From Variovorax boronicumulans (GTDB taxonomy: Bacteria > Pseudomonadota > Gammaproteobacteria > Burkholderiales > Burkholderiaceae_C): DNA of 64,000 nt. Positions 8,749-16,507 of the stretch are shown here, one piece after another. A model generated the notes under the pieces. That model did not search any database, was not told the origin of the DNA, and saw only the letters and a program-made list of their open reading frames with translations. The translations under genes and the position numbers were made by a program. The first letter of the stretch is position 1. Every line of letters starts with the position of its first letter. The DNA is taken from positions 1,222,981 through 1,286,980 of the forward strand of contig NZ_JAAAFX010000004.1 in the NCBI RefSeq assembly GCF_019352895.1. The letters run 5' to 3'.

Positions 8749-10404
8749 ATGGTCCGCCCCACACAACTCACATACCCCCCACGCGAAGCCGCCCCCGTGC
8801 GCGACGCCGCCACCCTGCTGCTGCTGCGCGACACGCCGGCCGGCATCGAGGTGCTGATGACGCGCCGCTCCGACAAGGCCAGCTTCGGCGCCGGTGCCTA
8901 CGTCTTCCCCGGCGGCCGCATCGATGCGGGCGACGCCCAGGCCCACGGCGTGGCCGAACGCCGCGTCACGCAGAGCGACCTGCAGCTCACCCAATCGATC
9001 GCCGCGCTGCGCGAATGCTTCGAGGAACTGGGCGTGCTGCTGGCGCGCCATGCCGACGGCCGCCCGGTCGAGGCCGCCGAAGTCGCGGCCATGGACCGCA
9101 GCACCACCGACGGCACGCAGCCCTTCGCCGCCCAATGCGCCACGCAGGGCCTGCGCCTGGCGACCGACCAGGTCTTCACCTTCGCCCACTGGATCACCGA
9201 CCGCGACCTGCCCAAGCGTTTCGACGTGCCCTTCCTGGTGGCGCGCATGCCCGAGGGCCAGACGCCCACGGCCGACGAGACCGAGCAGTTCGAACCCGTG
9301 TGGGTGCGGCCGGCCGACGCGCTGGAGCGCCACAAGGCCGGCGGCTTCCTGCTGATGTTCCCGACCGTGCGCACGCTCGAACGCTTCACCGCCTACGCCA
9401 CGGTCGACGCGGTGCTGGCCGCCTGCGCGCAGGAACAGCCGCTGTTCACTAGCTGCCCGCGCGCCGGCCTGCTCAAGGGCCAGGAAGCCCGCTTCATGGA
9501 AAGCGACACGCCGTATGGCGAGCTCGCGCTGGTCTGCCCCGACGGCCAGATCGTGCATGCGCTCGACTGGCAGAGCGAGGCGCCGGTGCGGCTGCTGCAC
9601 AACCTGCAGCGCCTGACCGCGCCCAACCCCAGCGCCATGACCGGCCCCGGCACCAACAGCTACATCGTGGGCGACGCCGCCACCGGCTACATCGTGGTCG
9701 ACCCGGGCCCGCGCGACGAAGCGCACATCGCGCGGCTGCACGCGGCCACGGGCGGCGACATCCGCATGATCGTCTGCACCCATTCGCACGCCGACCATTC
9801 GCCGGCCGCCGCGCCGCTGCAGGCGCTGTGCACGTCGACGAAGCCGCCGATCCTCGGCCTGCCCTCGGCGCCCACCGCACGCGCCCATGCGCAGTTCACG
9901 CCCGACCGCGCCCTGGCCGACGGCGAGCGCCTGGTGTTGCAGGGCGCATCGCGCGAGACCACCCACACGCTGCGCGTGATCCACACGCCCGGCCACGCGG
10001 CCAACCACCTGTGCCTGGTGCTGGAGGAAGACGGCCTGCTGTTCTCCGGCGACCACATCCTCAACGGCAGCACCACGGTGGTCGACCCACCGGACGGCCA
10101 CATGGACGCGTACCTCGATTCGCTCGACACCCTGGACGAGGCCTGCGCGACCGGCGATGTCAACTTCATCCTGCCCGCGCACGGCTATGTGCTGGGCTCG
10201 GCGCGCGATGCCATCGCGTACCTGAAGATGCACCGCCTGCGGCGCGAGGCCCGCATCCTGGCCGCCATGCGCGCGCAGCCGCAGGGCACGCCCGAGGAAT
10301 GGCTGCCGGTCGCGTACAGCGATGTGCCGCAACGCATGTGGCCGGTGGCAGCGCGATCGCTGACCGCACATGTCGAACGCATCCGCGAGAAAGGCCTGGC
10401 ATGA
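8749..10404 (+). CDS. NUDIX-metallo-beta-lactamase fusion hydrolase
   Basis: 551 residues with two enzyme modules. The N-terminal part (about 12-210) is NUDIX-like: the box reads REcfEElG with Arg88, Glu89, Glu92, Glu93 and Gly95, after the FPGGRIDAGD start of the motif. The C-terminal part (about 270-550) is a metallo-beta-lactamase fold of the LACTB2 type, with THSHADHSP (His345, His347, Asp349, His350), HTPGHAANH and SGDHILNG. LACTB2 relatives are endoribonucleases or thioester hydrolases; the NUDIX half usually cleaves nucleoside diphosphate-linked compounds. The stop codon overlaps the next start (ATGA), so it is coupled to an RNA-modification-like gene. Confidence 0.85.
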   Translation: MVRPTQLTYPPREAAPVRDAATLLLLRDTPAGIEVLMTRRSDKASFGAGAYVFPGGRIDAGDAQAHGVAERRVTQSDLQLTQSIAALRECFEELGVLLARHADGRPVEAAEVAAMDRSTTDGTQPFAAQCATQGLRLATDQVFTFAHWITDRDLPKRFDVPFLVARMPEGQTPTADETEQFEPVWVRPADALERHKAGGFLLMFPTVRTLERFTAYATVDAVLAACAQEQPLFTSCPRAGLLKGQEARFMESDTPYGELALVCPDGQIVHALDWQSEAPVRLLHNLQRLTAPNPSAMTGPGTNSYIVGDAATGYIVVDPGPRDEAHIARLHAATGGDIRMIVCTHSHADHSPAAAPLQALCTSTKPPILGLPSAPTARAHAQFTPDRALADGERLVLQGASRETTHTLRVIHTPGHAANHLCLVLEEDGLLFSGDHILNGSTTVVDPPDGHMDAYLDSLDTLDEACATGDVNFILPAHGYVLGSARDAIAYLKMHRLRREARILAAMRAQPQGTPEEWLPVAYSDVPQRMWPVAARSLTAHVERIREKGLA

Positions 10405-11171
10405 ACCGCGCACCCGCACGCCATGACACCCGGAACGACGAGAGCGACGAAGGCATCCGCCTGGCCAAGCGCGTCGCGGCGCAGGTCGGGTGCTCGCGCC
10501 GCGAGGCCGAGCTGCTGATCGAGAACGGCGCCGTGCGCGTCGACGGCCAGCGCATCGAGGTGCCGCAGGCCCGCGTCAAGCCCGAGCAGACCGTCGAGGT
10601 CGACAAGAGCGCCAAGCCCGAGCCGGTGCAGGTCGTGACCCTGCTGCTGAACAAGCTGCCGGGCATGGCCTTCGACGCGCCGATCGCGCGCCTGCTGGTG
10701 CCCGACCAACGCTGCGAGCACGACGTGTCGCAGCGCCCCACGCTGCAGCGCCATTTCGCGAACCAGCGCTGCTTCACGCCGCTGGAGACCGGCGCCGGCG
10801 GCCTGATCGTCTTCACGCAGGACCCGCGCATCGAGCGCAAGCTGGTCGAAGACGCCGCGCTGATGGAATACGAGGTGATGGTCGACGTGCAGGGCGAGGT
10901 CGGCCCGCAGGCGCTGCACCGCCTCAACCAGTCGCCCGTGATCGACGGCCGCGCCATGCTGCCGGCCAAGGTCAGCATCAACCGCCAGAACGAGGGCGTG
11001 ACCGGCCTGCGCTTCGCAATGAAGGGCGCCTGGCCCGGTCAGATCGCGCAGATGTGCGACAGCGTGGACCTGCGCATCGTGGCGATGAAGCGGCAGCGCG
11101 TGGGGCGCATGTCGCTGGCGGGGATGGCGCCGGGGAACTGGCGCTATCTGCTGCCGCATGAAAAGTTTTGA
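10401..11171 (+). CDS. S4-domain RluB/E/F-like pseudouridine synthase family protein
   Basis: 256 residues from the ATG in the ATGA overlap with the previous gene. An S4 RNA-binding domain (about 18-75, AAQVGCSRREAELLIENGAVRVDG) precedes a domain with the layout of the RsuA/RluF family. At the catalytic loop, where the family has G-R-L-D-x-x-(S/T)-x-G-L, this protein reads T-P-L-E-T-G-A-G-G-L, so the position of the essential Asp is Glu129 and the Gly-Arg before it is lost. It may be a catalytically altered or RNA-binding-only relative of the 23S rRNA U2604 enzyme. The C-terminal QIAQMCDSVDLRIVAMKRQRVGRM fits RluF. Confidence 0.75.
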   Translation: MNRAPARHDTRNDESDEGIRLAKRVAAQVGCSRREAELLIENGAVRVDGQRIEVPQARVKPEQTVEVDKSAKPEPVQVVTLLLNKLPGMAFDAPIARLLVPDQRCEHDVSQRPTLQRHFANQRCFTPLETGAGGLIVFTQDPRIERKLVEDAALMEYEVMVDVQGEVGPQALHRLNQSPVIDGRAMLPAKVSINRQNEGVTGLRFAMKGAWPGQIAQMCDSVDLRIVAMKRQRVGRMSLAGMAPGNWRYLLPHEKF

Positions 11172-11197
11172 GGGTGAGGCCTGGGCGGCCTGTCGGC

Positions 11198-11214
11198 CGT
11201 AAAGCTGCGTAAAG
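11198..11214. promoter_or_regulatory. CGTAAAG direct repeat upstream of small exported protein
   Basis: CGTAAAG occurs at 11198-11204 and again at 11208-11214, exactly one helical turn apart, about 80 bp before the start of the 68-residue exported protein. The motif is the reverse complement of the TTTTACGC-like copies at 7802-7856. A common response-regulator site is possible; only the repeat itself is seen. Confidence 0.35.
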
Positions 11215-11292
11215 CGTTCTTCTACCTAAGGCTGCTTTCACAGAGCCCTTCTAAGCTCAGGTCGTCGTCTCTTCTCTTGATTGGAGTTACAC

Positions 11293-11499
11293 ATGAAAAA
11301 AATCGCATTGTTCGCCGCGGCTGTTCTCGTTTCCTCACTGTCCTTCGCCCAACCCGGCCCGGCCCATCACGGCAACGGCCCGCACATGAAGCGCGCCCCG
11401 TCACACCAGGTGCATCGGCCGCATGCGAAGAAGAAGATTTGGGTCAAGGCGCATCGGGAGCATGGGCGGGTGGTGAAGGGGCATTACGTTTGGCGGTGA
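11293..11499 (+). CDS. Small secreted His/Lys-rich basic protein
   Basis: 68 residues from ATG 11293, preceded by TTGGAGTTACAC with a good ribosome site. A signal peptide (KKIALFAAAVLVSSLSFA) precedes a mature peptide of about 49 residues rich in His, Lys, Pro and Arg (AHHGNGPHMKRAP, RPHAKKKIWVKAHREHGRVVKGHYVWR). The C-terminal VWVxxHxxxGRxVxGHYVW pattern resembles the end of RcnB/YcfR-like periplasmic peptides. Metal binding or envelope-stress function would fit the composition but is not shown. It is the last chromosomal-type gene before the island. Confidence 0.75.
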   Translation: MKKIALFAAAVLVSSLSFAQPGPAHHGNGPHMKRAPSHQVHRPHAKKKIWVKAHREHGRVVKGHYVWR

Positions 11500-11852
11500 G
11501 AGGTTTGGGCAGCTACGGCACGAAGCTTGCCGATGCTCGACGTCTGCTGCAGGCTGAACGGTGTCGGCCCGCAACAGCTTTTTCGTTGACTGATCTTTGT
11601 GAGAGTGGACGCTCAAGTCGTAGGCAAATGAACTGTTTGCTTATCTCTACTGGTCCGGCAGCTTTCGGAGAACTGGTCTTTGTGTGCAGCAGCATGCGCT
11701 CATGAAGCCCTTGACCCAGCGCTTTGCGTTAATAGGCCAACGAGATGCTGGCATCTCCTGCACCCCGTTTCTTGCATCTCTCAATCGAGCGAGCCCATAG
11801 AGGGCGAACCGAGCCGTATCGACTGCTGCAACGTTGTCCTAGACGTATTGAG
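11500..11852. other. Non-coding stretch at the left island edge
   Basis: 353 bp without a convincing gene on either strand. Base composition falls here from about 70% GC to a mixed value, marking the approximate left edge of the accessory island. I see no tRNA, integrase or clear attachment-site repeat shared with the right edge. Confidence 0.6.
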
Positions 11853-14006
11853 CTACTGTACGATCGCTCGGCACTGGGTCACGCAGCTTCTAAGTAGCCG
11901 GGAAAGACGCTCACCCCAGGCGTGACGATTTGAGTGCTGATCTGCTGAGGGAGGCGTTCTGCCCATCCGGGCAATCTCCTCAAGATCGCCCGCAAGCTTT
12001 TTGCATTCGTCAATTTTTGGCCCGGCACCACTGAGGAGATATTTCGCTAGCCGAGCGGGGCCTTCGATTGCAACAACCGGACCTCCGTCCGGAGTCACGG
12101 TGGTGGCGGCTTCGGCGAGCTCGTCCAGTGAGGCTAGCCACTCTTCGAGCACACCGTGTGGGTCTTCGGTCATTGCCTTCCCGCTGAGCAGCGTAGAGGC
12201 CAAGATGAAGTACTTCTCAGGTGTCTGATCGAGCCAGCGGTCAATGACCGGCATCGCCACATGCGTCGGCAGAACTCCAGCAGAACGTGCACATGCGGTC
12301 ACCGTGGTGATGCGGCCGGGACGTCCTGCAAAGCCTTTGGCGACTTCAGTCTGGAGGTGTAATAGCTCAGCTACGTTGATCGGCCACCACTGAACCATTT
12401 CTTGGGTTCGATAGTAGCCGACGCAGTCCACATAAATTGCACCCCCCTCATCCCGGCGGGTAAACTGAACCAGACAGAATGATGCAAAGTCGTTCTTGGC
12501 GCCAGCGACATCTTTGAAATCAATTGAAGGGTCAACCAGCAGGGCGATAGCACGCGTCGTCTGCTTGGTTTTCAAGAGGCTGCGGACTCGATCAATCTGA
12601 TTGAGGTTGCTAGCATAGTTGTGCAATCGGGCGCCGTGGATATAGGGCACACGTTCCTGGAGCTGCGACTGAGGCAGTTGCCACCAGTTCACCAGGTCCG
12701 CGAGCCAGTGGCTGCGTTCCTCAGTGGTCCTTAGCTTGGTCGGATAGCCCTCAGGGAGCCGCTTCACGGTAGTGAAGTCTGAGAGGTCGAGTTGGACAAT
12801 GAGAGTCCGCTCCTTTGCTTCCTCGCGTGCTGCGACAACGACACGTGCGTAGACCTCATCGAAGTTGGTGCCTTGGATAGCTACCGGAGCTTCCTCAGCA
12901 CTATCCGTCGGAGACCACAGTCGCACAGACGTGGATTTCCCTGCAGCCGTACCTAGGCCCTGCCGAGGGAGCGCGATTGGCTCAATATCCAGCGTAGGAA
13001 CCCACGGCAGTCCAGTAAGGCTGAGAAGCCTCATCGCATCTGCATGATCGGAAGCGCTGAACGACGAGCCTGCAACCATCAACACTTTATGCGGTAGATG
13101 ACTTGCGGCTGACTCAATGAAGTCGGAGTGGACGCGTGCCGCATGCTTGTGGCCATGGAGCACCACGCGAATGCCCTGTTCGGCAATGAAGGTCCGTACT
13201 TGTTCGAGATTGCTTAGGTCAGAAAAAGGTTTCACCTCCTCCGCAAGAGAGGGCGAGCGCAGGTGGTGGTGAAGGGCCATCACCCTCAGTTGCCGGCCAC
13301 GCGTCGGTGGGGGCAACTGCGCGAGCATGTGCCGCACGGCGGCAAGCTGGGCTGGTGATACGCGCGCCATGTCGTAGCGGCTTAAGGAATCAAGCTCGTC
13401 GGTGAGCGTCTTCCTCAGCACAGCGTCAGTAGGTGCCAGGGCCTTTGGAATGTCGGCCCATCTGGCTAGCAGATTTTTGGGGAGGGCGCTGACGTGCGAC
13501 CAGTTGCTGGAGTTGACTGCCAAGACCGCCCATTCGTTATCCGGGCCGAGCAGAATGTGGTCTCTGAAGTCCGGTTTCGCCGCGTCAATTCCGTCGATCC
13601 AGGGCGTTATGCAGCCAGCATCGCGCCAAGCCGCGAGGAATTGCTCGTAGCGATCCTGGGAGCTCGGTGCAACACCTCGAGGCACGTCGTGATTCCCAGG
13701 TACGGCGACAATCTGTTTCGCTGTGATGCCGAACGGCTCAAGGTGACGGAGCATGAGTTCAAGCAGGAGCTTGTCACCGCCGGGGGTTCCGCCGCTCAAC
13801 GCATCTCCGCTAAAGATGACGCCATCCAGCCGTGCACGAGCGTCCTTAAGCCGTTCTGCCAGCCGTTCAAGTCCGCCCTCTAGGGCAATTTCTCGAGTCT
13901 GAGGCTCCAGCTGCACGTCAACCTTCCGTTCGTCGAGTTTGTACTCGGAGCCTCCCGGCTTCAGGTGCGTATCAGTGATATGCAGAAAACGCGCTGCTGG
14001 CGCCAT
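11853..14006 (-). CDS. Calcineurin-like metallophosphoesterase with large C-terminal domain
   Basis: 717 residues. The first 300 form a complete metallophosphoesterase: Asp12/His14 (ITDTH), SGD at 66-68, GNHD at 104-107, His246-248 (ALHHHLR) and GHKH at 285-288. This fold hydrolyses phosphodiesters or phosphomonoesters, including cyclic nucleotides and nucleic acids. The remaining 400 residues match nothing I recognise; they contain RIDRVRSLLKTKQTTRAIALLVDPSIDF, which reads like an alpha/beta domain. GC and codon use are lower than the chromosome. It is divergent from the MazG-like gene with 98 bp between, so both may answer to one promoter region. MPE genes of this size occur in defence islands. 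Confidence 0.85.
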   Translation of the reverse strand: MAPAARFLHITDTHLKPGGSEYKLDERKVDVQLEPQTREIALEGGLERLAERLKDARARLDGVIFSGDALSGGTPGGDKLLLELMLRHLEPFGITAKQIVAVPGNHDVPRGVAPSSQDRYEQFLAAWRDAGCITPWIDGIDAAKPDFRDHILLGPDNEWAVLAVNSSNWSHVSALPKNLLARWADIPKALAPTDAVLRKTLTDELDSLSRYDMARVSPAQLAAVRHMLAQLPPPTRGRQLRVMALHHHLRSPSLAEEVKPFSDLSNLEQVRTFIAEQGIRVVLHGHKHAARVHSDFIESAASHLPHKVLMVAGSSFSASDHADAMRLLSLTGLPWVPTLDIEPIALPRQGLGTAAGKSTSVRLWSPTDSAEEAPVAIQGTNFDEVYARVVVAAREEAKERTLIVQLDLSDFTTVKRLPEGYPTKLRTTEERSHWLADLVNWWQLPQSQLQERVPYIHGARLHNYASNLNQIDRVRSLLKTKQTTRAIALLVDPSIDFKDVAGAKNDFASFCLVQFTRRDEGGAIYVDCVGYYRTQEMVQWWPINVAELLHLQTEVAKGFAGRPGRITTVTACARSAGVLPTHVAMPVIDRWLDQTPEKYFILASTLLSGKAMTEDPHGVLEEWLASLDELAEAATTVTPDGGPVVAIEGPARLAKYLLSGAGPKIDECKKLAGDLEEIARMGRTPPSADQHSNRHAWGERLSRLLRSCVTQCRAIVQ

Positions 14007-14104
14007 GGTTTCTCCTATGTTGTCGATGCTGGCCTAGAATTTGTAAGAATGGGCGATCTACCGGCTCGCGACCTCCGCTCCGCCGGGCGCCCGGAGATGA
14101 ATAC

Positions 14105-15301
14105 TTGCCACTCAATCAAGCCCAGCTGTTCGAAGAAGTCGGCGACGCCCTTCAGCTCGACGAGTACCAAGACTTTACGGCAATCTCTGATAGGTCCGGC
14201 CTCTCAGGGGCAGACGGCGTTGGGTTCATGCTGCTTGGCTTGTTTGGTGAGGTTGGTAGCCTGCTGAGCGCTCTCAAGAAGAAGCGGCGCGACAAGGATG
14301 CCTTCATCGCGTACGAGTCGGCGGTGGTGGAGGAGTTTGGCGACGCGCTCTGGTATCTTGCCAATGCTGCGAACCGGGTCGGCCTTAAGCTTTCCGACCT
14401 AGCGGGTCGTGTGGTGGCCAGCCACGTTGACTGGAGCTATCACGGCCAGCCGATCGTGCACACTTTTGCACACTTGCAGAACACTAGCAATTACGAAGCC
14501 TCGACCAGCACAGCCTTCGAGACCCGCCTCATCGAGTTGGCAGCGAAAGCAGGTGGTCTCCTGGACAGTTATGCGAGTGGCCGTACTGGCAGCAACCGTG
14601 ATCGGCTGGCCGCGGACCTGGTCGAGGTCTTCCGCGCTCTAGTACGTGCGGCCGACGACGCGGACATCAGCCTTGACATTGCCGCGCGGCAGAACGTGGT
14701 CAAGTCCGAAGGCCGTTGGCCTCACAAGCGGGTCTGGGGACGCCCGTTCGATGAGGGTTACCCGGCGCCGGAGCAATTCCTACGCCACATGGTGTTCGAC
14801 TTCTCCGAGCGGACCGTGAACGGCAACACGTTCGTGGTGCTCGAAATGAACGGCGTCTACGTCGGCGACATCCTCACCGACAATCGGCCCGTGGAGGACG
14901 ACTATCGCTTCCACGATATTTTCCATCTGGCTCACGCCGCAGTGCTGGGTTGGTCACCAACCCTGCGTGCTTTGCTCAAGCGCAAGCGCAAGTCTAAACC
15001 GGAGATCGACCGAAATGAGGATGGAGCGCGTGCCATTCTCATTGAGGAGGGCATCTCGTCCTGGATCTTCACCCATGCGTCGCGTGCGATGTTTTTCCGC
15101 TCGACGACTTCATTGGACTTCGACCTATTGAAGTCGGTGCGGGACTTTGTCCAGGGCTACGAGGTCGACGTGAGGCCGATGTGGCAGTGGGAGGCCGCGA
15201 TCCTCGAGGGCTACCGTGTTTTCCGACTGCTAAAGGAGCATCGAGGCGGCCAGGTCATTGTGGATCTGGACGAGCACTCTTTGACTTTCAAGACACGCTG
15301 A
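14105..15301 (+). CDS. MazG-like nucleotide pyrophosphohydrolase family protein with conserved C-terminal extension
   Basis: 398 residues from a TTG start at 14105; GGAG at 14093-14096 sits 8 bp before it, and no other in-frame start exists upstream. Residues 40-105 are MazG-like: GLFGEVGSLLSALKK followed by VVEEFGDALWYLANAANRVG. The usual EAGE metal motif reads EVGS (Ser52 for the second Glu), while Glu76, Glu77 and Asp80 are kept. Residues 130-205 look like a second, degenerate MazG repeat. The C-terminal half (DDYRFHDIFHLAHAAVLGWSPTLRALLKRKRK, EDGARAILIEEGISSWIFTHAS) is a separate conserved domain of unknown role. MazG proteins destroy non-canonical dNTPs, fitting a nucleotide-modification island. 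It is convergent with the next gene (36 bp). Confidence 0.8.
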   Translation: MPLNQAQLFEEVGDALQLDEYQDFTAISDRSGLSGADGVGFMLLGLFGEVGSLLSALKKKRRDKDAFIAYESAVVEEFGDALWYLANAANRVGLKLSDLAGRVVASHVDWSYHGQPIVHTFAHLQNTSNYEASTSTAFETRLIELAAKAGGLLDSYASGRTGSNRDRLAADLVEVFRALVRAADDADISLDIAARQNVVKSEGRWPHKRVWGRPFDEGYPAPEQFLRHMVFDFSERTVNGNTFVVLEMNGVYVGDILTDNRPVEDDYRFHDIFHLAHAAVLGWSPTLRALLKRKRKSKPEIDRNEDGARAILIEEGISSWIFTHASRAMFFRSTTSLDFDLLKSVRDFVQGYEVDVRPMWQWEAAILEGYRVFRLLKEHRGGQVIVDLDEHSLTFKTR

Positions 15302-15337
15302 GGCGACCCGCTTCGCGGTTTCTAAGCCTCCTCGAGT

Positions 15338-16501
15338 TCAGACAAAGAGTTCGTTCTGGCACCTGACCTTTGCTTTGGGAAACGGCCAATGGCTTGTTTT
15401 CTTAGGCAGCTCGAGTTTGAGCTTCCACTTGGGCGGGAAGTAGGGAGAAGGGAGTTCTCCGCTGCTCGAAAACTTCTGCTTGATGCGAGCGCGGCCTGTA
15501 AGGACGCTGAACTCTGGATGTACCACTCGTGCGTACTTGTCGACCTCACAGAACAGATTTTGGCAGTCGATGAGCTGAAGTGGCCGCCCCCACAGGGACT
15601 TAAAGTCGAGTCCTCTTGTCTTGAACTCAGACTCTTGACGTTCGGTAACCCACCGAATGGCGTCAGCTGGAGAGTAGTCTCCAAGCGAGGAGAAGCACTT
15701 CGTCAAACCGTTCAAGGCACCGGGGCCCGGCTGAACAAACTCGTTCTCGCTGAACTCAAAAATATCGCTGTAGTTGAGGTCCACAGCGTACTGGTAGGCG
15801 AGGAAGGGCCCAATGCTGGGAAGGGAGAGCAAGAGTTCGTAAACCTCTCGCATGGAACCTGTAGCGAAGAGCTTTTCGAAGAGCCCAGTTTTGACCATTG
15901 AGCTCAGCAGATCCAGATGAGTGCGGTGCTTGTACGACCCCTCAATCAAGCGAGGAGCGTTGGGCATGATGTACGCAGCGGAGTAGATCCGCTGGTTGGC
16001 CCGTATCGCTTCGCTTAGAGCTGCGTCAAACCTCGCTACGTCGAAGGTCGCCCTCGATAGGGGCCCAAAGCGCGCCGTGAGAAGCTCCCAAGTCTCTATC
16101 TTGTTGAAGAGCTTGAACAGCAGGGTGCGGAATGCCACGTCCAACTCATCGAACGAGCCTCGGTAGATGACCTGTCTGATAAGGTACTGGCTCACGCGGT
16201 CGGCCGCCCGGTAGGCATTTGTGAACTTGTACTCTTTGAGCACAGGATCTTGAGTCCAAGGGCCATGCTCGTCGGTGAGCCGATTGAAGTAGAGCTGCTG
16301 GCGCTCAGCGGCGAACTTCCAGTAGGAGTCGTAGACGATGGTCGGGGTAGGCTCCGTGCGCTTTGCGAACGTGGTTGCTCCGTTCGTCTTCGAGGAGTTG
16401 GGCCTAGGCCCAAGGTTTTTTCCGGTCACCGTTACAAATCTCGCGTCGCTGAGTGAAGTCGTTTGGAGGCGCTCAATGCGCCTCTTTCGCCAGCGCTTCA
16501 T
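15338..16501 (-). CDS. 5-hmdU DNA kinase/thymine pyrophosphorylase-type helical protein (putative DNA base hypermodification)
   Basis: 387 residues from ATG 16501; a GTG at 16564 is possible but would overlap the neighbour. The sequence carries the features of the HMUDK helical domain: YWKFAAERQQLYFNR (60-74), PWTQDPVLKEYKFTNAYRAADRVSQYLI (81-108), a helix-hairpin-helix-like LPSIGPFLAYQYAVDLNYS (228-245), QPGPGALNGL (257-266) and LIDCQNLFCEVDKYARV (310-326). The superfamily is related to DNA glycosylases and was predicted to act on hydroxymethylpyrimidines during phage DNA hypermodification. Its start is 6 bp from the divergent phosphopantetheinyl transferase start, so their promoters must lie inside each other's coding sequence. 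Confidence 0.78.
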   Translation of the reverse strand: MKRWRKRRIERLQTTSLSDARFVTVTGKNLGPRPNSSKTNGATTFAKRTEPTPTIVYDSYWKFAAERQQLYFNRLTDEHGPWTQDPVLKEYKFTNAYRAADRVSQYLIRQVIYRGSFDELDVAFRTLLFKLFNKIETWELLTARFGPLSRATFDVARFDAALSEAIRANQRIYSAAYIMPNAPRLIEGSYKHRTHLDLLSSMVKTGLFEKLFATGSMREVYELLLSLPSIGPFLAYQYAVDLNYSDIFEFSENEFVQPGPGALNGLTKCFSSLGDYSPADAIRWVTERQESEFKTRGLDFKSLWGRPLQLIDCQNLFCEVDKYARVVHPEFSVLTGRARIKQKFSSSGELPSPYFPPKWKLKLELPKKTSHWPFPKAKVRCQNELFV

Positions 16502-16507
16502 TGTCTC

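Noticed and set aside
14041..14104. ATG 14097 as start of the MazG-like gene
   Set aside because: It is in another frame; only TTG 14105, with GGAG 8 bp upstream, fits the protein frame.
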